DNA of 64,000 nucleotides from Oscillospiraceae bacterium (lineage in GTDB: Bacteria; Bacillota; Clostridia; Oscillospirales; Ruminococcaceae). The position numbers and the translations under genes were made by a program. Location: assembly GCA_021201135.1 (NCBI GenBank), contig JAJQGT010000025.1, forward strand, positions 50,313 to 114,312, in the 5' to 3' direction. Shown here piece by piece: positions 57,716 through 64,000 of the stretch. The notes under the pieces were generated by a model, which saw only the letters and a program-made list of their open reading frames with translations, was not told the origin of the DNA and did not search any database. Within the stretch, counting starts at the first letter, position 1, and each line of letters begins with the position of its first letter.

Positions 57716-58269
57716 ATTAATCCCTCGCTTTCTATGGTTGCAAGCAGTTTTTGGCGGATACGGAAGAGCGTCGTTTTGACTTTACTTTCCCCGCAACCGA
57801 ACATCGCGGAGATGTCGCTGATAGAATCCATATACCAGTACCGCCGCAGGAACATGTCTCTTTCCGTCTCTTTGAGGCTTCCCAAAAACTTGTTGAGTGT
57901 CTCGCCGAGAGCTTTTGCGTCGACTTCCTGCTCAACCGAAAATCCCGACGGGATGCTTTCGGAGAGTTCATCGAGAACCAGATTAATCTCCCCACCGCCT
58001 CGCTTCTCGGCTCTTTGGTCTCTTCGCTTGTTGAGAGAAATCCGGCGGGTAATCTTCCCGAGATATGCGGACAAGATGTTCGGTCTTTCGGGAGGCATGC
58101 TGTCCCACGCACGAAGATATGTATCGTTGACCGCCTCGCCTGCGTCCTCGTGACTGTAGAGAATGTTATAGGCAATCGTCCCGAGATAGGAGCCGTACTT
58201 TTTGTCCGTCTCGCCGATGGCGGATTCAGACCTTGCCCAGTATAAATCAATAATCAGATTGTCGTCCAA
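57712..58269 (-). CDS. RNA polymerase sigma factor, sigma-70 family, ECF-like, pair 2
   Basis: 185 residues. Region 2 starts IIDLYWARSESAIGETDKKYGS and includes the AGEAVNDTYLRAWDSMPP block; region 4 has DSISDISAMFGCGESKVKTT. I choose the TTG at 58269 because the product then aligns end to end with the factor at 955 (LDDNLIIDLYWARSESAI against MEDSMIIDLFFDRSETAI) and AAAGGG lies 9 bases ahead; a GTG at 58287 is the alternative. Upstream TGTA-N16-CCGT matches the first locus. Confidence 0.85.
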   Translation of the reverse strand: MDDNLIIDLYWARSESAIGETDKKYGSYLGTIAYNILYSHEDAGEAVNDTYLRAWDSMPPERPNILSAYLGKITRRISLNKRRDQRAEKRGGGEINLVLDELSESIPSGFSVEQEVDAKALGETLNKFLGSLKETERDMFLRRYWYMDSISDISAMFGCGESKVKTTLFRIRQKLLATIESEGLI

Positions 58270-58297
58270 GCTCTCACGCCCTTTCACCTATATAGAC

Positions 58298-58321
58298 ACG
58301 GTTTCACGCCCTCACGTTACA
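58298..58321 (-). promoter_or_regulatory. Candidate ECF-sigma autoregulatory promoter, pair 2
   Basis: Minus-strand TGTA (58321-58318) and CCGT (58301-58298) with a 16-base spacer, 28 bases ahead of the TTG start; identical spacing to 895-918. Confidence 0.45.
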
Positions 58322-58424
58322 TTTATTTTACTATGAAATTGAGAGGTTGACAAGAGTAGCCTCTTGCAAACGCCCCGCAAATATTCTATAATAGAATCAA
58401 ATACCCCCGAAAGAAGGAATCGCC

Positions 58425-59114
58425 ATGCGTGAAAGCATATTGACCATACCGATAAACGAAATTTTCGAGCCGAAGTGCGGGTGCCCTATTTGCACCATGC
58501 GGGAAATGCTCGAGCAGAGGACTATTGAATACATAATGGGCGCCGCCATGATGGAGCCGGACGTCAGAATCGAGACCAACCGCCTCGGCTTCTGCCGCGA
58601 ACACTATAACATGATGCTCAAGCAGAAAAACCGCCTTTCGTTGGCGCTCATGCTCCAGACGCACCTTGAGACCATCAACAAGGACGTCTTCGAGAAGAAG
58701 GGGCTCTTCGGTTCGACCTCGAAGAAGCAGAAGGCAATCGGCGAGTATGACCACTCATGCTTTGTCTGCTCCAAGGTCGACTGGGGAATGGAGCGGCTGA
58801 TGGTGACGGTATTTGACATGTACGAGAACTCCGAGGACTTCCGCCGCCTCTTCGCCGAACAGCCCTATATCTGCATGAGAGATTGCGAGATACTCATCGA
58901 GAAAGCCCAGAGCGACATGAACAAGAAATATCAGTCCGGATTCATCTCGACCTGCATCGACCTCGCCGGGAAATACTCAAAAGAGCTCTACGACGACGTC
59001 TCCCACTACTGCTCGATGTACGATTACCGCAACTCGGGACCGGATGCCGACTGGGGCAACTCGAGGGATTCAATCGAGCGGGCAATCAAGTTTTTGACGG
59101 GAAGAGATGCTTGA
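58425..59114 (+). CDS. Cysteine-rich DUF6062-like protein
   Basis: 229 residues, soluble and helical. Cysteine motifs CGCPIC (residues 19-24), GFCREHY, SCFVC and YICMRDC suggest two metal-binding knuckles. From memory this matches DUF6062, a Firmicutes family of unknown function; I am not certain of the number. The stop overlaps the start of the downstream DNA glycosylase gene by 8 bases, so it belongs to the same operon. AAGGAATC precedes the ATG. Confidence 0.65.
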   Translation: MRESILTIPINEIFEPKCGCPICTMREMLEQRTIEYIMGAAMMEPDVRIETNRLGFCREHYNMMLKQKNRLSLALMLQTHLETINKDVFEKKGLFGSTSKKQKAIGEYDHSCFVCSKVDWGMERLMVTVFDMYENSEDFRRLFAEQPYICMRDCEILIEKAQSDMNKKYQSGFISTCIDLAGKYSKELYDDVSHYCSMYDYRNSGPDADWGNSRDSIERAIKFLTGRDA

Positions 59115-59913
59115 CGTGAACTATGAAATTACCGACGGCGGCGTTCTCCTGAAGGTCGACCACCTGAATCTTGGGAAAACCCTCGATTGCGGGCAGGCTT
59201 TCCGGTGGGAAGAGGTCGGCGAGGGGAGATATCACGGCTATTATGTCAACCGTGAGCTCTACATATCCGAGCATTACGACGGGATTCTCTTCGAGAACAC
59301 CTCGGAAGACGAGTTTAAAAACGTCTGGTACGACTATTTCGATTTGGGCACAGATTGGGGAGAGATTCGGGCACGGCTGAGCGTTGATCCGACCCTGAAG
59401 CTCGCTTGCGAGAAGTGCGAAGGACTCCGGATTCTTCGGCAGGACCCGTGGGAGGGGCTCATCTCTTTCATCATCTCGCAGAACAACAACATCCCGAGGA
59501 TAAAGAGCATACTTTCGAAGCTCGTCGAGCATTTCGGCGGTTTCCCGACTGCGGAGGAGCTGGCACTTGAAACTCCAGAGAGCCTTCAGTTTCTTCATTC
59601 CGGCTATCGGGCGAGGTATCTCGTCGATGCCGGAAAAATGGTCTCATCGGGAGAGATTTCTTTGGAAGCTTGCCGCAAGATGCCCTACATAGACGCAAAG
59701 AAAGAGCTTATGAAAATCTGCGGTGTCGGGAATAAAGTTGCCGACTGCACGCTTCTTTATGGGCTCGGTTTTATGGAGGCGTTTCCCGTCGACGTGTGGA
59801 TTAAGAGAGCCGTCGCAAAGTACTACCCCGACGGGCTCCCCGAGTGCACCAAGGGCATCGAGGGCATCGCCCAGCTTTTCTTATTTGACTTTATCAGGAG
59901 TGAGGAAGAGTGA
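59107..59913 (+). CDS. ogg: 8-oxoguanine DNA glycosylase/lyase (OGG1 family)
   Basis: 268 residues. N-terminal OGG-N domain (about 1-110: LGKTLDCGQAFRW), then a helix-hairpin-helix-GPD domain: ISFIISQNNNIPRI, ICGVGNKVADCTLLYGLG with the catalytic Lys, and PVDVWIKRAV with the catalytic Asp. It removes 8-oxoguanine from oxidised DNA and nicks the strand. Overlaps its neighbours by 8 and 4 bases. Confidence 0.93.
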   Translation: MLDVNYEITDGGVLLKVDHLNLGKTLDCGQAFRWEEVGEGRYHGYYVNRELYISEHYDGILFENTSEDEFKNVWYDYFDLGTDWGEIRARLSVDPTLKLACEKCEGLRILRQDPWEGLISFIISQNNNIPRIKSILSKLVEHFGGFPTAEELALETPESLQFLHSGYRARYLVDAGKMVSSGEISLEACRKMPYIDAKKELMKICGVGNKVADCTLLYGLGFMEAFPVDVWIKRAVAKYYPDGLPECTKGIEGIAQLFLFDFIRSEEE

Positions 59914-60998
59914 AAACAGCGGGCATCATCGCCGAATACAATCCGTTCCACAACGGGCACTTGAGGCAAATCAAGGCGACCCGTGAGGCGGGCTATGATA
60001 GAATTATCGCCGTGATGAGCGGGAATGTCGTTCAGCGGGGCGACGTCGCCGTCTGCGATATGGGAAGTCGTGCAAGGGTAGCCATTCGGAGCGGCGTTGA
60101 TTTGGTGCTCGAACTCCCGATGCCCTATTCTCTTTCGAGCGCCGAGGATTTCGCCCGGGCAGGAGTCAGTATACTTTCCCGGCTCGGCTGTGTGGATGCG
60201 CTTTCCTTCGGCTCGGAATGCGGGGATGTAGCCCGTCTCCAAGCCTGCGCCGACGCTATCGACAATATAAACCCCGCCGAGATTAAGAGCCTTATGTCGG
60301 ACGGGCTCACATACCCGCAAGCGACCGCAAAGCTTTTAGGCGATGATATTCTCTCAGGCGCAAACAACGTATTGGCAATCGAATATATACGCAAGCTTAA
60401 AAATACCGGCATCATGCCGTTTACCGTTCAAAGAAACATCGCCCACGACAGCACAGAAATAGCCGACACCGTCTCAGCTATGAAGCTTCGGGAGATGCTA
60501 CGGAACGGCGAGGACGTCTCGAAATTTATGCCCGAAGTCCCCACGGATTTAGCTTTCATAGAAAACGCAGAGCGGCTTATTCTCAGCCTTGCGGCTTTTC
60601 AGGATAGCGACAACGCAAGAATAAAAAAATACGCCATGCAGGCGTCGAGCTTGAACGAGCTTTACTCACTTGTGAAGACTAAAAATATCACCCATGCCAG
60701 AGTTCGCCGTGAAGTCCTGCAAGCGGCTTTAGGCATAAAAGCTGGCGAAACCGCTACCGAGCCGCCATATGCAAGAATCTTAGCCGCCAATCAAGCGGGA
60801 ATCGAGCTCTTGGGCGAAATCAAAAAGTCGGGCACTATACCAGTCTCAACTTCGCTTGCAGAGCTGTCAAAGATTTCGCCGCTTGCGGCTCGGAATGCTG
60901 AGCTGACCGAAAGAGCTTCGAAGCTGTGGCATTTCGCCAAAGCGGAGCAGGGGAGTTATCGCTCGGAATTTTCGCGGGAATTTAGTGTCTCCCCTTGA
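59910..60998 (+). CDS. tmcAL: tRNA(Met) cytidine acetate ligase TmcAL
   Basis: 362 residues, GTG start overlapping the glycosylase stop (GTGA). N-terminal nucleotidyltransferase-like fold: GIIAEYNPFHNGHLRQI, VMSGNVVQRGD, LELPMPYSLSSAEDFARAGV and FGSECGD. TmcAL (formerly YlbM) activates acetate with ATP and acetylates the wobble cytidine of elongator tRNA-Met. Acetate kinase lies just downstream, but on its own promoter. Confidence 0.93.
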   Translation: MKTAGIIAEYNPFHNGHLRQIKATREAGYDRIIAVMSGNVVQRGDVAVCDMGSRARVAIRSGVDLVLELPMPYSLSSAEDFARAGVSILSRLGCVDALSFGSECGDVARLQACADAIDNINPAEIKSLMSDGLTYPQATAKLLGDDILSGANNVLAIEYIRKLKNTGIMPFTVQRNIAHDSTEIADTVSAMKLREMLRNGEDVSKFMPEVPTDLAFIENAERLILSLAAFQDSDNARIKKYAMQASSLNELYSLVKTKNITHARVRREVLQAALGIKAGETATEPPYARILAANQAGIELLGEIKKSGTIPVSTSLAELSKISPLAARNAELTERASKLWHFAKAEQGSYRSEFSREFSVSP

Positions 60999-61023
60999 TT
61001 TTTCCCGCCTCATATTGTATAAT
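60995..61023 (+). promoter_or_regulatory. Sigma-A-type promoter for ackA
   Basis: TTGATT (60995-61000) and TATAAT (61018-61023), spacer 17; it overlaps the last codons of tmcAL. Confidence 0.7.
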
Positions 61024-61063
61024 TTTTATGGAAATAATACTTCAAACCGAAAGGAAGTTATTT

Positions 61064-62275
61064 ATGAATTTAGTATTGGTAGTAAATGCGGGAAGCTCTT
61101 CTCTCAAGTATCAGCTTCTCAATATGGATGACGAGTCGGTGCTCGCCAAGGGCAACTGCGACAGAATCGGAATTGACGGTCACCTCTCTCACAAGGTTCC
61201 TTCAAAGGGTGTTGAAATCAGCGAGGACGTAGCTTTCCCGACCCACACCGAGGCTTTCGAGAAGCTTGTCGAGGTTCTCACCACAGGCGAGGGCAAGGTT
61301 ATCGACTCGATGAGCGAGATTTCGGCTGTCGGACACAGAGTTGTCCATGGCGGCGAGCTCTATAAGGAGACTACTCTCGTCACCGACAAGGTCATCGAGG
61401 ACATCGACGCACTTTCCGAGCTTGCACCTGTTCACAATCATCCCCATGCTCTTGCACTCAGAGCTTGCAAGAAGGTTCTTCCCGAGGGCACTCCTCAGAT
61501 CGCAGTTTTCGACACCGCCTTCCACCAGACAATGCCCCCGAAGGCGTACATGTTCGGTCTTCCCTATGAGGACTATAAGGACTATCAGGTCAGAAAGTAT
61601 GGCTTCCACGGTACTTCCCACAGATTTGTAACCGCAACTCTTGCCGAAGCAATGGGCAAGCCTTTATCAGAACTCAAGATAGTGTCCTGCCACCTTGGCA
61701 ACGGCTCTTCAATCACCGCTGTTGATGGCGGCAAGTCGGTCGACACCACCATGGGCTTCACTCCCCTTGACGGTCTTCTTATGGGAACCAGATGCGGAAG
61801 CGTTGACCCGTCGGCTGTCACCTATGTAATGGAAAAGCACGGATTCTCTGCCCACGAGATGAGCGAATATATGAACAAGAAGTCCGGCTTCCTCGGCATG
61901 AGCGGAGTCGGCTCGGATAACCGCGAGGTCTGCGCCGCCGCGGCAGAAGGCAACGAGAGGGCTCAGATTACCATCGACATCCTCCAGTACCAGATCAAGA
62001 AGTACATCGGCGCTTATGCCGCCGCTATGAACGGTCTTGACGCTGTTCTCTTCACCGGCGGTATCGGCGAAAACTCGAGCGAAGTAAGAGAGGGCGTCTG
62101 CAAGGACATGAGCTACCTCGGCATCGAGATTGACGAAGAGCTCAACAAGCACACTCGCGGCAAGCTCGTAAAGATTTCTACCGAGAATTCTAAAGTCGAG
62201 GTTTGGGTTGTTCCCACCAATGAGGAGCTTCTTATCGCCCGCGATACACTTGCAGTAGTTGAGGGAAACAAGTAA
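61064..62275 (+). CDS. ackA: Acetate kinase
   Basis: 403 residues. LVVNAGSSSLKYQLL at the N-terminus, AVGHRVVHGGE, FDTAFHQTMP, YGFHGTSHRFV, HLGNGSSI, DTTMGFTPLDGLLMGTRCG and FTGGIGENS cover all AckA signatures. It makes ATP and acetate from acetyl phosphate. ATG 61064 has AAAGGAAG ahead and gives the standard start. Codon use is more optimised than in neighbours, as for a highly expressed enzyme. No pta gene is visible nearby. Confidence 0.97.
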   Translation: MNLVLVVNAGSSSLKYQLLNMDDESVLAKGNCDRIGIDGHLSHKVPSKGVEISEDVAFPTHTEAFEKLVEVLTTGEGKVIDSMSEISAVGHRVVHGGELYKETTLVTDKVIEDIDALSELAPVHNHPHALALRACKKVLPEGTPQIAVFDTAFHQTMPPKAYMFGLPYEDYKDYQVRKYGFHGTSHRFVTATLAEAMGKPLSELKIVSCHLGNGSSITAVDGGKSVDTTMGFTPLDGLLMGTRCGSVDPSAVTYVMEKHGFSAHEMSEYMNKKSGFLGMSGVGSDNREVCAAAAEGNERAQITIDILQYQIKKYIGAYAAAMNGLDAVLFTGGIGENSSEVREGVCKDMSYLGIEIDEELNKHTRGKLVKISTENSKVEVWVVPTNEELLIARDTLAVVEGNK

Positions 62276-62276
62276 T

Positions 62277-62576
62277 ATGATTTATGAGGGCTTTTTCGTT
62301 CTGATGTACCTAGGATATCTCTTACTTATGAGCCTTGTTGTCTTCGTCATGTACGGCATCGACAAACGGCGGGCGAAGAGGGGAGAGTGGCGCATCAGCG
62401 AAAAAGCTCTTCTCACACTCGGCTTCATCGGCGGAGCGGCAGGCGCACTCTTAGGCATGCACCTCTTCCGCCACAAGACGAAGCACTGGTATTTCTGGGC
62501 AATCAACATTGCGGCACTGTGCCTGCAGATAATTCTGCCGATTGGCTTGGTGTTTATGGGATGGTGGTATTTTTGA
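62277..62576 (+). CDS. DUF1294 family membrane protein
   Basis: 99 residues with three hydrophobic helices (about 5-28, 46-62, 73-97). MYGIDKRRAKRGEWRISEKALL and GGAAGALLGMHLFRHKTKHWYF are the DUF1294 signature. Function unknown. Starts 1 base after the ackA stop, so it is translated from the same transcript. Confidence 0.87.
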   Translation: MIYEGFFVLMYLGYLLLMSLVVFVMYGIDKRRAKRGEWRISEKALLTLGFIGGAAGALLGMHLFRHKTKHWYFWAINIAALCLQIILPIGLVFMGWWYF

Positions 62577-62764
62577 GCAAGAATACAAACCGCATGGACT
62601 GCGACACCTGCGCCCATTGCGTCTGGGACGATGACGAGGAGGACTATGTCTGCATCGTCAGCTTCGACGAGGACGAAGCCGCAAGCTTCTACTCTTCCCA
62701 TAACTTCACTTGTCCGTACTATTCTCTGGATGATGAGTATGGGATAGTCAGAAAGCAAATGTAA
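62573..62764 (+). CDS. Small cysteine-containing DUF6472-like protein
   Basis: 63 residues (LSKNTNRMDCDTCAHCVWDD..., ...DDEYGIVRKQM). Acidic, with CDTCAHC, YVC and TCPYY cysteines that could bind one metal ion. It resembles DUF6472, a small clostridial family of unknown role; the family number is from memory. The TTG at 62573 overlaps the DUF1294 stop by 4 bases; an ATG at 62594 is the alternative. Confidence 0.65.
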   Translation: MSKNTNRMDCDTCAHCVWDDDEEDYVCIVSFDEDEAASFYSSHNFTCPYYSLDDEYGIVRKQM

Positions 62765-62809
62765 ATCAGTTGTCAGCAAGACAACTGTTAAGCAAAAGGG
62801 GTAATTCAA

Positions 62810-63544
62810 ATGGCATACACTTTTAACGCAGAAAGGGCGGCGAACGCCTGCATTGATTGGATTCACGACTGGTTCGAGAAGAACGGCAAAGACTGCAACG
62901 CAGTCTTAGGAGTTTCCGGAGGAAAGGACAGCTCGGTCACGGCGGCGCTCCTCGTCAAGGCTCTTGGAAAAGAGCGGGTTATCGGGGTTCTCATGCCGCA
63001 GGGCGAGCAGTTCGACATCGGCTACTCAAGAGAGCTCTGCGAGATTCTTGACATCCGCAATATAGAAGTCAACATCGGCGAGACTGTCGAGGCGCTGAAG
63101 AAATCCATCGGCTTCGAACCGTCGGTCGCAACGCTCACGAACATCCCACCGAGAGTCAGAATGACGGTGCTCTATGCAATCGCTCAGTCGAACAACGGCA
63201 GAGTTGCCAACACCTGCAACCTGTCGGAGGATTGGGTCGGCTATGCGACGCTCTATGGCGACGGGGCGGGGGATTTCGGACCGATTTCGAACTTCACCGT
63301 TCAGGAGGTCAAGGCTATCGGCAGATACCTCGGGCTCCCCGAAAAGTTCATCGAAAAACCGCCGCTCGACGGTCTTTGCGGCAAGACGGACGAGGACAAC
63401 CTCGGCTTCACCTATAAGACTCTTGACAATTACATCCGTGAAGGCATCGAGCCCGAGCCGGAAACCAAGGCGAAAATCGACCGCCTGAATCGCCTCAACC
63501 AATTTAAATTGAAGCGCTTCGACACCTTCCTTTACACAGAATAA
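62810..63544 (+). CDS. nadE: NAD synthetase, ammonia-dependent
   Basis: 244 residues. The ATP pyrophosphatase loop GVSGGKDSSVTAALLVKAL (about 35-53), IPPRVRMTVLYAIAQ, NTCNLSEDWVGYATLYGDGAGDFGP and PPLDGLCGKTDEDNLGF are NadE signatures. No glutaminase domain is present, so ammonia is the nitrogen donor. It makes NAD from deamido-NAD. AAAAGGGG precedes the ATG; a terminator follows. Confidence 0.95.
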   Translation: MAYTFNAERAANACIDWIHDWFEKNGKDCNAVLGVSGGKDSSVTAALLVKALGKERVIGVLMPQGEQFDIGYSRELCEILDIRNIEVNIGETVEALKKSIGFEPSVATLTNIPPRVRMTVLYAIAQSNNGRVANTCNLSEDWVGYATLYGDGAGDFGPISNFTVQEVKAIGRYLGLPEKFIEKPPLDGLCGKTDEDNLGFTYKTLDNYIREGIEPEPETKAKIDRLNRLNQFKLKRFDTFLYTE

Positions 63545-63549
63545 AAAAC

Positions 63550-63580
63550 ACCGGCAGAGAATCCACTCTGCCGGTTTTGT
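63550..63580. terminator. Terminator after nadE
   Basis: ACCGGCAGAG / CTCTGCCGGT perfect 10-base stem followed by TTTTG, between convergent genes. Confidence 0.9.
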
Positions 63581-63590
63581 TATGCCGAAA

Positions 63591-64000
63591 TCAGTCTATA
63601 ACGACTCCGTCCTCAATTTTTATAACGACGTCCGCCTTTGCCGCAATTTCCGGGTCGTGCGTTACCATAATCAGCGTCTGCCCGAACTGCTGGGCGCAAT
63701 CCCGAAGAAGCTGAATCGTCGTTTCGCCGTTTTTCTTGTCGAGGTTTCCAGTCGGCTCGTCCGCAAAGATGAGCTGAGGCTTTGCAAGGACAGACCTCGC
63801 AATCGCAACCCTCTGCTGTTCGCCGCCCGAAAGCTCTGTCGGATACTTTTTCAGCTTGTCGTCGATGCCCAGAAGCTCCGTAACATTCTGCAAGAACTCC
63901 GGGTCGGGCTTCTTGTTGTCAAGCTTCATCGGCATGCAGATGTTTGTAAGCACCGTGTATTCGTCCAAGAGATTGAACTGCTGAAAAACGAATCCCATAT
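63591..64000 (-). CDS. ABC transporter ATP-binding protein (MacB/LolD type), C-terminal part
   Basis: Partial gene cut by the right window edge; about 136 residues visible. Q-loop FVFQQFNLLDEYTVLTNI, ABC signature LSGGEQQRVAIARSVL, Walker B LIFADEPTGNLD, and the switch histidine in MVTHDPE. GNLDKKNG after Walker B is typical of the MacB/LolD group, which works with FtsX-like permeases in peptide export or bacitracin-type resistance. The Walker A and partner genes lie outside. Confidence 0.9.
   Translation of the reverse strand, partial: MGFVFQQFNLLDEYTVLTNICMPMKLDNKKPDPEFLQNVTELLGIDDKLKKYPTELSGGEQQRVAIARSVLAKPQLIFADEPTGNLDKKNGETTIQLLRDCAQQFGQTLIMVTHDPEIAAKADVVIKIEDGVVID

Noticed and set aside
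62387..62572. Upstream extension of the DUF6472-like frame
   Set aside because: That part overlaps the DUF1294 gene in another frame and gives an Arg/His-rich sequence unlike the acidic cysteine protein that follows.
1..64000. CRISPR arrays, rRNA operons or tRNA genes
   Set aside because: No regularly spaced repeats, no rRNA-like sequence and no tRNA cloverleaf apart from the tRNA-like part of tmRNA were found by eye.

Overview
The window looks like chromosome from a Gram-positive, spore-forming member of the Clostridia, most likely a gut Oscillospirales/Ruminococcaceae-type organism and possibly a metagenome assembly. This is inferred from gene content: a germination protease next to rpsT, tepA-ylzJ-uppP-ftsK/spoIIIE, darA-holB-ricT, a fused ispH-rpsA, threonine-rich lipoprotein linkers, superoxide reductase, many lipoproteins, and short GC-rich palindromic repeats between genes. 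Core genes are GC-rich and tightly packed with frequent ATGA or GTGA overlaps. Several inserts are clearly AT-rich.

Layout. 1-2.8 kb: end of trmO, a GNAT gene, and an ECF-type sigma factor with a membrane partner. 2.8-7.4 kb: a small export protein, a WYL regulator with a UPF0291 gene, a short gene behind two SOS-box-like sites, then darA-holB-ricT. 7.4-9.5 kb: an orphan MazF and an AT-rich accessory stretch bracketed by two decayed type I toxin-antitoxin loci. 9.5-16.1 kb: phosphotransferase, Lgt-like protein, xylulokinase, RmuC, superoxide reductase. 16.2-17.6 kb: first of three paralogous substrate-binding lipoproteins. 17.9-22.4 kb: tepA, ylzJ, uppP, ftsK. 22.4-24.4 kb: an AT-rich cassette encoding a membrane-anchored Mrr-type nuclease fused to a second copy of the FtsK gamma domain and interrupted by an in-frame amber codon. 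24.4-31 kb: an overlapping operon of MBL hydrolase, DUF3006, RpiR regulator, flavoprotein, Cmk-PlsC fusion and IspH-S1 fusion. 31-38 kb: class A PBP, rRNA methyltransferase, glmM-glmS. 38-41.7 kb: two more substrate-binding lipoproteins around an apparently intact type I toxin-antitoxin locus. 41.7-47.3 kb: gpr and rpsT divergent, mgsA, hisS-aspS. 47.4-51.5 kb: MATE pump, an AT-rich HEPN-like gene, GNAT, tmRNA and smpB. 51.6-58.3 kb: a lipoprotein-like gene that has lost its lipobox cysteine, a large membrane protein resembling a catalytically dead P-type ATPase, a TrmH-family methyltransferase, and a second ECF sigma/partner pair. 58.4-64 kb: a cysteine-rich protein, OGG1-type glycosylase, tmcAL, ackA, two small proteins, nadE, and a truncated ABC ATPase.

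Most interesting: the Mrr-FtsK-gamma cassette, whose duplicated gamma segment switches abruptly from about 69% to about 98% nucleotide identity with resident ftsK, suggesting recombination through the ftsK 3' end. Also notable are the pseudo-P-type ATPase, the three type I toxin-antitoxin loci at different stages of decay, and a shared TGTA-N16-CCGT element upstream of both ECF sigma genes. All similarity statements come from reading the sequence and memory of families; no database search was run.
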